Assembly (NCBI GenBank): GCA_016928995.1
Contig: JAFGJS010000065.1
Location: forward strand, 17,079 to 81,078
Length of the DNA stretch: 64,000 nucleotides
Reading direction: 5' to 3'
Source of the DNA: Candidatus Sumerlaeota bacterium
GTDB lineage: Bacteria; Sumerlaeota; Sumerlaeia; JAFGJS01
The notes under the pieces are model-generated. The model did no database searches, was not told the DNA's origin, and worked only from the letters and a program-made list of their open reading frames with translations. Position numbers and translations under genes: made by a program. This document shows positions 48,997 to 57,226 of the stretch, in pieces. The first letter of the stretch is position 1. The number at the start of each line of letters is the position of its first letter.

Positions 48997-49023
48997 TCGC
49001 CGGGCGATAGTCTCGCCCGGCGA
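48997..49023. terminator. Perfect 11-bp hairpin between convergent genes
   Basis: TCGCCGGGCGA (48997-49007) and TCGCCCGGCGA (49013-49023) form an 11-bp stem with a 5-nt loop. It lies between the stops of two convergent genes (48967 and 49093) and could serve both, though no T-run follows; it may instead be a repeat element. Confidence 0.4.
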
Positions 49024-49092
49024 TAACTATATCAGCCGCTCGATGGAAGGAACATTAACACAAAGAGGATTTTCAGAACGGCCAAGCAGCCG

Positions 49093-49515
49093 CTATTCCG
49101 GCAACAATCGGGTCACCTGCCATTTGCCGTCCTTTTTTTCCAGGAAGAGTTCAAGTTTTCCGATGGACTTCCCGCTGCTGGCTTCATCGACCAGCGCCAC
49201 GATGTAAGATTCAAATACGTCGCTTCTGCTGTTGTTGATGGCGTAACATTTGTCCATCGTCGCCTGTTCCAAGCGCTCCCACTCGCGAACCGTTTGCATC
49301 GTGCCTTCCAACGTCGACAGTAATCCCGGCTTGCTCACCGCTGCAATCGCTGCGGCGTCCTTCCGCACAATGACCTGCAACACGTAACCTCGCAGCTTCG
49401 CGACGTCTTGCTGCAGCAAATCGGGATTCGGTGTCGAGGATTTTTCCGTCGTTTGCATGGTGTAGAAGACAAAGAGAAACGCTCCAGCCAGCAAAAACAT
49501 GAAGAATTTCTTCAT
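49093..49515 (-). CDS. Small membrane-anchored or secreted protein of unknown function
   Basis: 140 residues from the ATG at 49515 (GGAGGG 8 nt upstream; an earlier in-frame start adds 24 unrelated residues). N-terminal hydrophobic segment KKFFMFLLAGAFLFVFYTM, then a soluble domain of about 110 residues that looks like a nuclear-transport-factor-2/DUF4878-type fold: RGYVLQVIVRKDAAAIAAV, then KLELFLEKKDGKWQVTRLL at the end, the 'xxGxWxVxxl' ending usual for such domains. Not further recognised. It lies 97 nt downstream of the GT39 gene. Confidence 0.6.
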   Translation of the reverse strand: MKKFFMFLLAGAFLFVFYTMQTTEKSSTPNPDLLQQDVAKLRGYVLQVIVRKDAAAIAAVSKPGLLSTLEGTMQTVREWERLEQATMDKCYAINNSRSDVFESYIVALVDEASSGKSIGKLELFLEKKDGKWQVTRLLPE

Positions 49516-49611
49516 GACCCCGCCCTCCTTTTCAAACCACAACCTGCATATTGGCAAAACCAGCCGGTCCCGGTTCGCTTGAGGCATGGGCGGGTTGAGG
49601 GGGACAGGCGT

Positions 49612-51576
49612 TTATCGCAACACGGCAAAATGCTCCAAATCCTCTTCGACGATGCTATAATGCTTGAATAAAACTTTCAAGTCTTCATCGGACCAATTCG
49701 CCCGTTTCGCCCAATATTTCTGCAGAACGATCAACACGTTGTCCTCCGCCGGCAGGGGCTGCAGTTCTCCCATCGACACCGGCCTGATCACTTCATATTC
49801 GATCTCCGGCCGCCAGCCCTTGAAGATGCCATCCAGATAAAAATAATGATCCGGTTGATCGGGAATGCCGATGTAGATCAACTTGTCGAAATCATCTTTC
49901 ATGATTTCACGATGCACAAACGACCATGCCCAGACCCGGTCATCATCGTCCTTGAGGCTGTCCCATTCAAAATTCAGACTGAGCCCTTCCTTGTAGCCGA
50001 AGAACAGCACTCCCACCAGTCCTACGGCCAGGGTTAAGCGAGACATCGCTGTAAATTTCCAGCGCAGGATTTCCAGCACAAGCACGACTCCCGCCGCGCC
50101 GATCGCCACAGGCCAGATGAATTCTACCAGCCATTTGATCTGCTCCAGCAACGTCAGTTCCGTCCCTGGCGGAACCATGGCCGGATCATAACTCAACCAG
50201 TTTTCCAGGTTGTCCTTATAATCGCCGGAGCGGCTGCCAATGACCTTGAAGAGCACGAAAAAGGAAAAGAGCGCGCAAATCCATTCGGCTGGCCGGTGCG
50301 TCCACATGCGCGTCAGGAAACGTCCGGTCAGCAACGCCGCCGGCGGGAGCATGGGAATCAGATACGTTTTATATTGCCCGGCGGAATAGGCGCTGATTGA
50401 GAAAACGAAAAGCAACCAGACCAGCGGGACAAGCAGCGTATGTTCTTCGCTCCAGTCAATTGTCCCGTCCTCGTTGGGGCCGTTTCCCGCGCGCGACTTC
50501 CAACCCATCCAGAGCCAGCGTCCGATTCGCCAGGCCGCCCATGCGACTACGCAGAGGATGAGAATCGTCCAGAGGGGATGGAGTTTCTCCCATGCCGTGT
50601 CCAAATAAAAATGCCATGAATGGTGCGATTTGTTCGCTTCAGCCAACTGCGTTCGCATCTGCACATGATAACCCCACCAATATCCCAGAAAGCCGTTCTC
50701 GGTCCATGTCACCTGCTCCGGCGGCGAATAGAGCGCTTTCATTTCCGGAGTGTTGTAGCGCATATACATATAGATATGCCAAGGCAGCATCAATCCGACG
50801 CCGATGGCGTTGAGGATCACTTGGTCCTTGACGATGCGCGTCCATTTCAACTCGCCGCGCACCCATAGCGCTGTGGCGGCCAGGAGCAGCGCCACTGCGG
50901 CGAATCCAGCAACGAGAATTTTAGTCATCAATCCCAGCCCCATCGCCACGCCGGCCCACAGCAGCCAGCGAAGCCGTCCTGTGCGGTAATATTTCGCGCC
51001 CAGGTATACCGTGAGCATGGTGAAAAAGACCACTGGCACATCGAACTGCGCCCGTTGCGAATAATGCGTAAAGAAATACCAGGATGTGAGCACGAAAGCC
51101 GTCCATACGCCGCATCCCCGTCCCCATTCGTCGCGCGCCCATTTGTACGCCAGCCAGACGCATCCGGCCCCGAAGGCCGCCGAAGGCAAGCGAATCGCAA
51201 ATGTCGTGACGCCCCAAAGCTTCATACTTGCCGCCATCAACCAAATAAGCAGTGGCGGGAAGGCGCCGGAGTAAAAACCATTCCAGTGTTGATAACCGTA
51301 GCAATACGGCATCTGATCGAGCCAGTGGCCGCGGAGGGCGAAATGCGCCCGTAACGCATAGCTGCATTCATCCCAGGGGTACAATCCCCCGCGTCCCAAA
51401 TCCCAGAAATGCAACAGGCTCATGATGCCGACCGCCGCCAAGGCCCACGGCGCTGCAGGCCATCCCGCCCATGCCTGCCTGATTCGGGCAAAGAGATCCT
51501 GCGGGGGATTGGAGGCGCTCTGACCGGCATCGGCGCCGGCTTCGATCGTGCTTTGCTTGACTGATGATAATTGCAT
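49612..51576 (-). CDS. GT39/ArnT-type membrane glycosyltransferase
   Basis: 654 residues with about 11-12 membrane helices and a C-terminal soluble domain of about 90 residues. The first periplasmic loop carries GGLYPWDECSYALRAHFALR with the acidic catalytic pair expected of PMT/GT39 enzymes, which use a polyprenyl-phosphate sugar donor. Further family features: AIRLPSAAFGAGCVWLAYKW, GRGCGVWTAFVLTSWYFFTH and SQRAQFDVPVVFFTML. The product probably modifies lipids, glycans or proteins outside the inner membrane; substrate unknown. GGGAG 6 nt upstream supports the ATG at 51576. Confidence 0.88.
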   Translation of the reverse strand: MQLSSVKQSTIEAGADAGQSASNPPQDLFARIRQAWAGWPAAPWALAAVGIMSLLHFWDLGRGGLYPWDECSYALRAHFALRGHWLDQMPYCYGYQHWNGFYSGAFPPLLIWLMAASMKLWGVTTFAIRLPSAAFGAGCVWLAYKWARDEWGRGCGVWTAFVLTSWYFFTHYSQRAQFDVPVVFFTMLTVYLGAKYYRTGRLRWLLWAGVAMGLGLMTKILVAGFAAVALLLAATALWVRGELKWTRIVKDQVILNAIGVGLMLPWHIYMYMRYNTPEMKALYSPPEQVTWTENGFLGYWWGYHVQMRTQLAEANKSHHSWHFYLDTAWEKLHPLWTILILCVVAWAAWRIGRWLWMGWKSRAGNGPNEDGTIDWSEEHTLLVPLVWLLFVFSISAYSAGQYKTYLIPMLPPAALLTGRFLTRMWTHRPAEWICALFSFFVLFKVIGSRSGDYKDNLENWLSYDPAMVPPGTELTLLEQIKWLVEFIWPVAIGAAGVVLVLEILRWKFTAMSRLTLAVGLVGVLFFGYKEGLSLNFEWDSLKDDDDRVWAWSFVHREIMKDDFDKLIYIGIPDQPDHYFYLDGIFKGWRPEIEYEVIRPVSMGELQPLPAEDNVLIVLQKYWAKRANWSDEDLKVLFKHYSIVEEDLEHFAVLR

Positions 51577-51731
51577 GTATCTCCCTGAAAAATCGTGAAA
51601 ACGCTTAATTTGCTATGCAGACTACAAGATTTCATTATAACGCCACAATTTAAGGGTGCAAGCCAAACTGGAGCAAACCTGCGAGGGCTGGTTTAATTTG
51701 AGTTTGACGCATCGCCGTTTCCGTGGTTTAA

Positions 51732-51760
51732 TTGACAAATGTAATGTGGATCTTTAATGT
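51732..51760 (+). promoter_or_regulatory. Possible promoter of the PAS-PP2C leader
   Basis: TTGACA (51732-51737, 6 of 6) is followed after 17 nt by TAATGT (51755-51760, 3 of 6). Transcription from here would give a leader of about 195 nt. Confidence 0.4.
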
Positions 51761-51773
51761 AATATATGCTTTT

Positions 51774-51946
51774 GTGGAAAGTCCACGCGATGTAGCCGTA
51801 ACGCCATGCCTTTTAAGGTCAATGGCGGACGGGGGAGCATCTTCCAAGATCAGGAAAGCGCGATGTATGCATCCTTTGGGAGAAGATAGCCGAGGGTGGA
51901 CCGCTTTTTTTCAGCGGAAATTGGGATGTGAACCAGGCTCTGTTCA
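51774..51946 (+). ncRNA. Structured 5' leader of the PAS-PP2C gene, candidate cis-regulatory RNA
   Basis: The 190 nt before the GTG start fold into consecutive elements. P1 (GTCCAC 51781-51786 with GTGGAC 51896-51901) closes a junction containing P2 (CGCCAT/ATGGCG 51802-51807/51822-51827, with inner CCTT/AAGG) and P3 (51837-51844/51882-51890, with AGGA/TCCT inside). P4 is CCGCT/AGCGG (51901-51905/51913-51917) and P5 TGAAC/GTTCA (51929-51933/51942-51946), ending just before the AAGGA. TCCAC 51782-51786 can pair either with GTGGA 51774-51778 or with GTGGA 51896-51900, a switch-like arrangement. The 9-mer CGCGATGTA occurs twice (51786-51794, 51859-51867). It matches no riboswitch consensus I know. 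No protein frame here is convincing. Confidence 0.35.
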
Positions 51947-51962
51947 AGGACGGTGAATCAAA

Positions 51963-53123
51963 GTGCTAGAACGCAATCTGCTTAATCAGCTGTTGACGCA
52001 CATTAAGGATGCAGTTTACTTCAAGGATCGCGAAAGCCGATTCACCAAGATCAGCGACGCAATGGCGGCGAGATTCGGCTTGAATGATCCGGAAGAGGCT
52101 GTCGGCAAGACTGATTTTGATTTTTTCTCCGAAGTGCACGCCAGGGAAGCTTTTAAGGACGAGCAGAACATCATCAAAACCGGGGAGCCGTTGATCGATA
52201 TTGAGGAGAGAGAAACCTGGCCCGACGGTCATGAGACCTGGGTGTTGACTTCCAAGATGCCGCTTTTAAACAAAAAAGGCGAGATCATCGGTATTTGCGG
52301 AATTTCGCGCAACATCACAGAGCGTAAGCAAGCTGAAATGGCGCTGAGACGCAGCGAGGCGAATCTGCGGCGGACCTTGCGCCAGATGGAGAGCGAATTG
52401 CTGCGCGCCCAGATCGTCCAGCGGACGCTGCTGCCGGCCTCTCCCCCTCAGCACGAGCGCATTAAAACCGGATTTCGTTATTTTCCAGTGGATGGCGTCA
52501 GCGGCGATTTCTTTTCTTTTTTCAGCCCTCCCAGCGGGGGATTGTGCTCGTTCATCGGCGATCTGACGGGGCATGGCGTGTCGGCTGCGCTCTATATGAC
52601 GCTGGTCAAATTTCTCACCGACCATCTTTATCCGGAATATTTCCTGGAGCCCAAGGAGTTTCTGACTAATTTGAATCTTCAGTTGCTGCATGAAATGCCG
52701 TCGTCGTTCATCACCGCGCAGTATTGCTATTTCGAATGCTGCTCGAACGGCGTGATGCTGCACACAGCTGGCGCGGGACATCCCAACCCGATGGTCTTTC
52801 ATCGCAAAACAAAACGGATCAAGCAGCTCCAATCCCAAGGGAATGGCGCCATCGGCTTGCTGGAATCATTTGCCACGCGCACCGTGCAGGAAGAATTGAA
52901 ACCGGGCGATCGAGTATTCATCTATACGGATGGCATCACCGAGGCGATGAGTCCTTCTCATAAGTTTTTCGGCCAACATCAACTATCCCACCTGCTGCAT
53001 GATTGCCAGACTGACGATCTGGAATCCACGCTGGACTGCATCATCCAAGGCTTGCAGGAATTCACCGGTCAGCGAGGCTTCGATGATGATATCGCGCTGA
53101 TCGGCTTCGAGGCGTGCGGTTAA
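51963..53123 (+). CDS. PAS-domain PP2C-type serine phosphatase (RsbU-like)
   Basis: 386 residues from a GTG at 51963. An N-terminal PAS domain (about 10-125; HIKDAVYFKDRESRFTKIS, and ending GICGISRNITERKQAE) precedes a linker helix and a SpoIIE/RsbU-type phosphatase domain (about 155-386): DGVSGDFFSF, GDLTGHGVSAALYM, FIYTDGITEAM and the end FDDDIALIGFE supply the metal-binding aspartates. Such proteins dephosphorylate anti-sigma-factor antagonists in response to a ligand bound by PAS. No anti-sigma factor is adjacent. The gene has a structured leader upstream. GTG start, with AAGGA 12 nt upstream. A transglutaminase-like gene follows at 102 nt. Confidence 0.9.
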   Translation: MLERNLLNQLLTHIKDAVYFKDRESRFTKISDAMAARFGLNDPEEAVGKTDFDFFSEVHAREAFKDEQNIIKTGEPLIDIEERETWPDGHETWVLTSKMPLLNKKGEIIGICGISRNITERKQAEMALRRSEANLRRTLRQMESELLRAQIVQRTLLPASPPQHERIKTGFRYFPVDGVSGDFFSFFSPPSGGLCSFIGDLTGHGVSAALYMTLVKFLTDHLYPEYFLEPKEFLTNLNLQLLHEMPSSFITAQYCYFECCSNGVMLHTAGAGHPNPMVFHRKTKRIKQLQSQGNGAIGLLESFATRTVQEELKPGDRVFIYTDGITEAMSPSHKFFGQHQLSHLLHDCQTDDLESTLDCIIQGLQEFTGQRGFDDDIALIGFEACG

Positions 53124-53154
53124 CCGGCAGGATCTTGCCGGCGATCATTCGACA

Positions 53155-53213
53155 CTCTCTTGCTCTTGCGTTTGCCTGTGCTCTTGCTTTAGTTTATTTC
53201 AAAAGAGCAAAAG
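53155..53213. repeat. GCTCTTGC repeat (family C), copy 2
   Basis: CTCTTGCTCTTGCG and CTGTGCTCTTGCTTT units (53157-53190) with a short complementary AAAGAGCAAAA (53202-53212), between the phosphatase and transglutaminase genes. Confidence 0.55.
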
Positions 53214-53225
53214 GCTGATCTGCGC

Positions 53226-55409
53226 ATGCATGCCCAATCCCGCGCGACACTGCCGCGTGATATCGCCCTCTGGGGGCTGCTGCTGACGGAATGCGCCGCG
53301 CTCGGTGTCATGTCCGGGCGCTGGACCGTGGCGTTGCTTTTTGCTTTCATGCCCGGCGCGGCGTTCCTTGCCCCGGTGTTTGCCGGGGGGATTTTCAACC
53401 GCATGGCCGAACGCAAGCGCGTTCCGGCGTGGCGCAATTCGCCGGAACTGCTTAAGGTCATGCTTTCCCTGGCGCACTTGCTGCTGGCCATCGCGCTCTA
53501 CATCGCATACTACTTAGGCGATGATCCGTTCGACGACGTCCCCTCCCACAATCTGACGTATCGCTCGTCTTTTTTCATCGCGCTGTATTTCTATCTGCTC
53601 CATTCGCTCATGTTCACGCTGCTGTTGATCGAGCGCACATTGGACCTGCGGCGTTTCCCCGCGTATGTCAAGTTTGCGGAAAACATCCAAGCGTACTTCA
53701 TGCCGGTTTTCGGATTGATCGTTGTGATGTTCGCCGGCAATCGCATCTGCTCATCCAATCAACTGGCGCTCACCTATCTGATTTGTGTTTTGATTTATAT
53801 TTTCTGGAGCTGCCTGTTTTTCACGATATCCCGGCGCGCCATAGTCAAACGCGCGCATGACCGTCCGGCGCGGCGCTTGCGTTCCGGAGCTTTGCTGTGG
53901 GTGAATCTGGCGTTATTTGCGTTGCTCTGCGGTTTCACCTGCGGCGCCACATTCTTCGTCAATGCTCACGCGACCGAGCTGGATCAAATCCGCATCTGGC
54001 TGTTCACTCCTGCGCCGAAAATCAACGAGGAGGCATTTCCGTCAAGCGCGATGCTGGGCAGCATCATCGCGCAAAAACAGAGCGTGCAAATGAAAACCGC
54101 TTTGCGCGTCTTCAGCGAAAAGGAGCCGGGCTATCTGCGCGCTCACGCCTATTGCTTTTATAACAATTCCTTCTGGAGCGACCACAATCTTCAAGATATC
54201 CGCTGGCTGCAGCGAGCTTCGAATCCACCCGAAGGCATCATGCGTTTGGCAGCGACGGAAAATTCGAATCTTTTCGTCTATGGCGGCGATGACGCCGCGG
54301 AATGGCGGACCACTGAGGTGCGTCCCGTCAGCCGTAATTTCGATGCGCTATTCGTTCCGCTTGATGCGCGCGCTATCAGCATCCAATCCCTGAATTTGCG
54401 CGTGGGGCCGGAGAATACGTTGAACGCACGCAATCTGCCGGCGGGTTTGCCGTACACCGTATTCACTCCCATCTCGACGCCGGACCGCTTCTCGCTTGGA
54501 TCCGAGGACTTGAAACGTTATCTCCAACTTCCCGATTTTCTCGATCCACGGGTTCGCCAACTGGCTGATGAAATTTTCCGCGACGCGAAGACTCGGCAGG
54601 AGAAAATCCGGGCCGTCGTGATACATTTCGCCGCCAACTATCGCTACAACATCGGGATTTCCATTCCGCAGGGCGAAGATCCTCTCACCTATTTTCTGCT
54701 CGAAAAGCCCGCCGGTCATTGCGAGTACTTCGCCACGGGCGCGGCGATTTTGCTGCGGCTGGGCGGCGTCCCCTGCCGCTATGTCACGGGCTATGTGGCG
54801 TCGGAATTCAACGATGTCGGCAATTACTGGATCGCCCGCAACCGCGACGCCCACGCCTGGATCGAGGCTTTGAATAATGAGGATCAATGGGTCACTGTGG
54901 AAGCCACGGTGTCCGCGGGCGTGCCCGGCGGCTATACGGTCAAGGGATACTGGCTGGATTACATCGAGCTCATGATTCAGCAATGCACCGACTGGCTGAT
55001 CCGCGATTCCATTCCATTGAAAGTGAATAAACTCGAACGATTGATTCTGTCCGCCATGCATGGATTGTTCGGCACTCCAGTGGGATTGACGGTCATAGCG
55101 TTTATTGTCGCCGGGATTATCGCCACGGCGCTGGTTCGCCGCCGGAATTTGCGCAGGCGCAAGCGTGAAGATCCCCTCAACATCGAGTTCAAGCGTCTGT
55201 TGACGCGCATGGACAAGCGGATGCGGCGGGCGGGCTGGAAGCGTGAAAAGCATGAAACGCCATTGCAGTTTGCGCAACGCCTGGAGCAATCCACAGAGCT
55301 TTCCGATGAACTCCGCCGTGCCGCGCAATGGTACCGGGAATATAGCCGGCTCCGTTATAATCCCAACCGTACGCAAGATGATTTGGTGGCGCTCAAGGCG
55401 CTAGTTTAA
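53226..55409 (+). CDS. Membrane transglutaminase-like (TgpA-type) protein
   Basis: 727 residues. About seven helices occur in the first 240 residues, then a large periplasmic region with a transglutaminase-like domain, one more helix (GLTVIAFIVAGIIATALV at about 625-642) and a basic C-terminal domain like DUF4129. The catalytic triad reads Cys499 (GHCEYFATGAAILLRLGGVP), His543 (RDAHAWIEAL) and Glu559 (VTVEATVSAG); most relatives have Asp at the third position, so this is unusual. Such proteins (DUF3488/TgpA) sit with MoxR/DUF58 genes and matter for cell envelope integrity; no moxR is in the window. Its stop overlaps the convergent M20 gene by 4 nt. Confidence 0.88.
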   Translation: MHAQSRATLPRDIALWGLLLTECAALGVMSGRWTVALLFAFMPGAAFLAPVFAGGIFNRMAERKRVPAWRNSPELLKVMLSLAHLLLAIALYIAYYLGDDPFDDVPSHNLTYRSSFFIALYFYLLHSLMFTLLLIERTLDLRRFPAYVKFAENIQAYFMPVFGLIVVMFAGNRICSSNQLALTYLICVLIYIFWSCLFFTISRRAIVKRAHDRPARRLRSGALLWVNLALFALLCGFTCGATFFVNAHATELDQIRIWLFTPAPKINEEAFPSSAMLGSIIAQKQSVQMKTALRVFSEKEPGYLRAHAYCFYNNSFWSDHNLQDIRWLQRASNPPEGIMRLAATENSNLFVYGGDDAAEWRTTEVRPVSRNFDALFVPLDARAISIQSLNLRVGPENTLNARNLPAGLPYTVFTPISTPDRFSLGSEDLKRYLQLPDFLDPRVRQLADEIFRDAKTRQEKIRAVVIHFAANYRYNIGISIPQGEDPLTYFLLEKPAGHCEYFATGAAILLRLGGVPCRYVTGYVASEFNDVGNYWIARNRDAHAWIEALNNEDQWVTVEATVSAGVPGGYTVKGYWLDYIELMIQQCTDWLIRDSIPLKVNKLERLILSAMHGLFGTPVGLTVIAFIVAGIIATALVRRRNLRRRKREDPLNIEFKRLLTRMDKRMRRAGWKREKHETPLQFAQRLEQSTELSDELRRAAQWYREYSRLRYNPNRTQDDLVALKALV

Positions 55410-56794
55410 TCCATATTCTGATGATCGAGGAGGAAAGCGATCAGCGCGCGGGTGAGGAAGATCAGATCCTGGATGGAGCAGGATTCATTGGCGCAGTGGA
55501 TGTCGTTGAGCGCTCGATTGGTGTCTGGGTGTTTGGGCTGGAAACCGTACATCGGCGTACCGAGCGCGCGAGCGAAACGCGAATCGGTGAATCCGGTGCA
55601 AAGGGTGGGATAGGCGCGGACGACCGTCCCATCCATCGCGTGGCTCAGCGCGCGTTCAAAGCGTTGAGCGATCTCCGGCGTCCAGTTGCAACCGCTCGGT
55701 TCGGCGGTGCGAGTGACATGCGCCTCGATGCCATGCAGCCCGCCGATCGCTTCACTGATCAAAGCGCGCAGATCATCCTCATTTTGCCCGGGACAGGTGC
55801 GCGCGTCGCAGATTAAACGGCAAATCCCAGGGATCGAGTTGGACTTGTCGCCGGCCTGGATCATGGTCGGCGCCAAGGTCATGCGCGTTGCGGCGCGCAC
55901 GCCGCGCGACAACGAAGGATTGATGTCGTTTAAAAGTTGCAGCGTTTCTTCGAGTTCGTCAGCAGTCACGGGGACGGAAATGCCGAAGAGTTCCGGCAGC
56001 AGCGCCAGCATGCAGCAATTGAGCGTAGGTTCCGGATTGAGTTTAGCGATGCGTTCGATCAACTGCGCGGCCGTGATCAACGGATTGTCCGCGCTCCAGG
56101 GAACCGAGGCGTGCGAGGCGTGTCCACGCACGATGAAATTGATTTCATAACGGCCTTTTTCGCCGGGAGAGATCAAATAGGCTTGCGTGCCGTTGTGGTT
56201 TTTACAGGGGCGTCCGCCGCCCTCATTGACGCCCAGGTCCGCGCGCAGCACATCGGGATGATTCGCCGCCAGCCAGCCGAAGCCCATGGAGCCGCCGGTT
56301 TCTTCATCCGCTCCTGAGACCATGGTGATGCGTCCGCGGAATGGCGCGCCGAGGTCGTGAAGGATTTTCAGCGCAGCGGCCTCGGCGGCGACCATCGCTT
56401 TGCAATCGATCGCGCCGCGGCCGTAAACGCGGCCGTTATCGATGGCGCCGGAAAACGGGGGATGTTTCCAATCCGTCAGATCGCCGGCCGGGGCGACGTC
56501 AAGGTGGCCCATGAGCAACAGGCTCGATTTATTAGGATCTTTCACTCCTTCGAGCCGCGCGATGAAATTGCCCCTGCCCGGCGCAGACTCCAACGTCTCG
56601 CACGCGACGCCGTCCAGGTATTGATGCAACACCTGACAAGCAATACTTTCGCGGCCGCTGGGTTCTACGCCGGTGTTGGTTGTGTCGCAACGGATGAGCG
56701 CTTGCAGCAACTCCGTGATTTCATCCGTGCGGCGATTGACTTCATCCAGCGCCTGGCGCAGGACGGCCTCTGGCGATGCGTCGTTGGGGTTCAT
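55406..56794 (-). CDS. M20-family zinc peptidase (ArgE/DapE/ACY1-like)
   Basis: 462 residues. M20 metal ligands: MGHLDVAPAG (His), GRGAIDCKAMVAAE (Asp bridging metals), GADEETGGSMG (Glu-Glu catalytic base region), and a C-terminal His in the QPKHPDTNRALNDIHCANE segment. A dimerisation/lid domain sits at ~190-310 (GHASHASVPWSADNP). The family cleaves N-acyl-amino acids or dipeptides; the exact substrate is open, and assignment as DapE would be tempting given dapD, but the long form (462 residues) looks more like ACY1/general M20. Its start overlaps the lipoprotein stop (ATGA), so it is translated with the galE operon. Convergent with the transglutaminase-like gene. Confidence 0.9.
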   Translation of the reverse strand: MNPNDASPEAVLRQALDEVNRRTDEITELLQALIRCDTTNTGVEPSGRESIACQVLHQYLDGVACETLESAPGRGNFIARLEGVKDPNKSSLLLMGHLDVAPAGDLTDWKHPPFSGAIDNGRVYGRGAIDCKAMVAAEAAALKILHDLGAPFRGRITMVSGADEETGGSMGFGWLAANHPDVLRADLGVNEGGGRPCKNHNGTQAYLISPGEKGRYEINFIVRGHASHASVPWSADNPLITAAQLIERIAKLNPEPTLNCCMLALLPELFGISVPVTADELEETLQLLNDINPSLSRGVRAATRMTLAPTMIQAGDKSNSIPGICRLICDARTCPGQNEDDLRALISEAIGGLHGIEAHVTRTAEPSGCNWTPEIAQRFERALSHAMDGTVVRAYPTLCTGFTDSRFARALGTPMYGFQPKHPDTNRALNDIHCANESCSIQDLIFLTRALIAFLLDHQNMD

Positions 56795-57225
56795 CGGCTC
56801 AGCATCTCCGGGTGTTTCTCCGGCGTTTTATGCTGGAGCTGCACGTCAAGATCCACCAACCGTTTGTTTTCATCCAGCTGGAAAAAAATCAGATAGATCG
56901 GCTTGCTCCAACCGATGCTGCCTGGCGGATACATGATTTTGCAGTACAATCCATTGGAACGGCGGTCAGGATAAATCAGTTCGTTCGGCTGATCGCCGAT
57001 TCCCCGCGCTTTTAAATAGGCCCGGATATACGAATCCGTAACGCCGACGGCCAGGTCTTTACGGAGCACGTCCTTAATGGCCTCCGGCGTCACGGGTTCA
57101 TCCTCTGGCAGCTGGAAGCATTCACGCAGCCGGTCGTGCGTCAGGCGCGTGGCTTGCTGCGCGGCGCAGCCGGTCAGCGCGACCGCGATGTATAAAAGCA
57201 GAATTGCACAGGTTATGCGCAGCAT
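56791..57225 (-). CDS. Lipoprotein of unknown function
   Basis: 144 residues from the ATG at 57225, one base after the galE stop. Lipobox ALTGC (residues ~15-20) predicts lipidation at Cys20 after a hydrophobic signal (ITCAILLLYIAVALTG). The mature part is small and soluble: a helical segment (HDRLRECFQLPEDEPVTPEA) and a beta-rich end (IGWSKPIYLIFFQLDENKRL). Not recognised. It is the middle gene of the galE - lipoprotein - M20 operon and overlaps the M20 start by 4 nt. Confidence 0.75.
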   Translation of the reverse strand: MLRITCAILLLYIAVALTGCAAQQATRLTHDRLRECFQLPEDEPVTPEAIKDVLRKDLAVGVTDSYIRAYLKARGIGDQPNELIYPDRRSNGLYCKIMYPPGSIGWSKPIYLIFFQLDENKRLVDLDVQLQHKTPEKHPEMLSR

Positions 57226-57226
57226 A

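Noticed and set aside
51774-51960. RNase P RNA, because of GGAAAGTCCA at 51776-51785
   Set aside because: The other conserved RNase P blocks are not present and the region is too short; no c-di-GMP, TPP, glycine or SAM consensus was found either.
55406-56794. Calling the M20 peptidase dapE because dapD is present
   Set aside because: dapD is 17 kb away and the long form and insertions fit general M20/ACY1-like peptidases at least as well.
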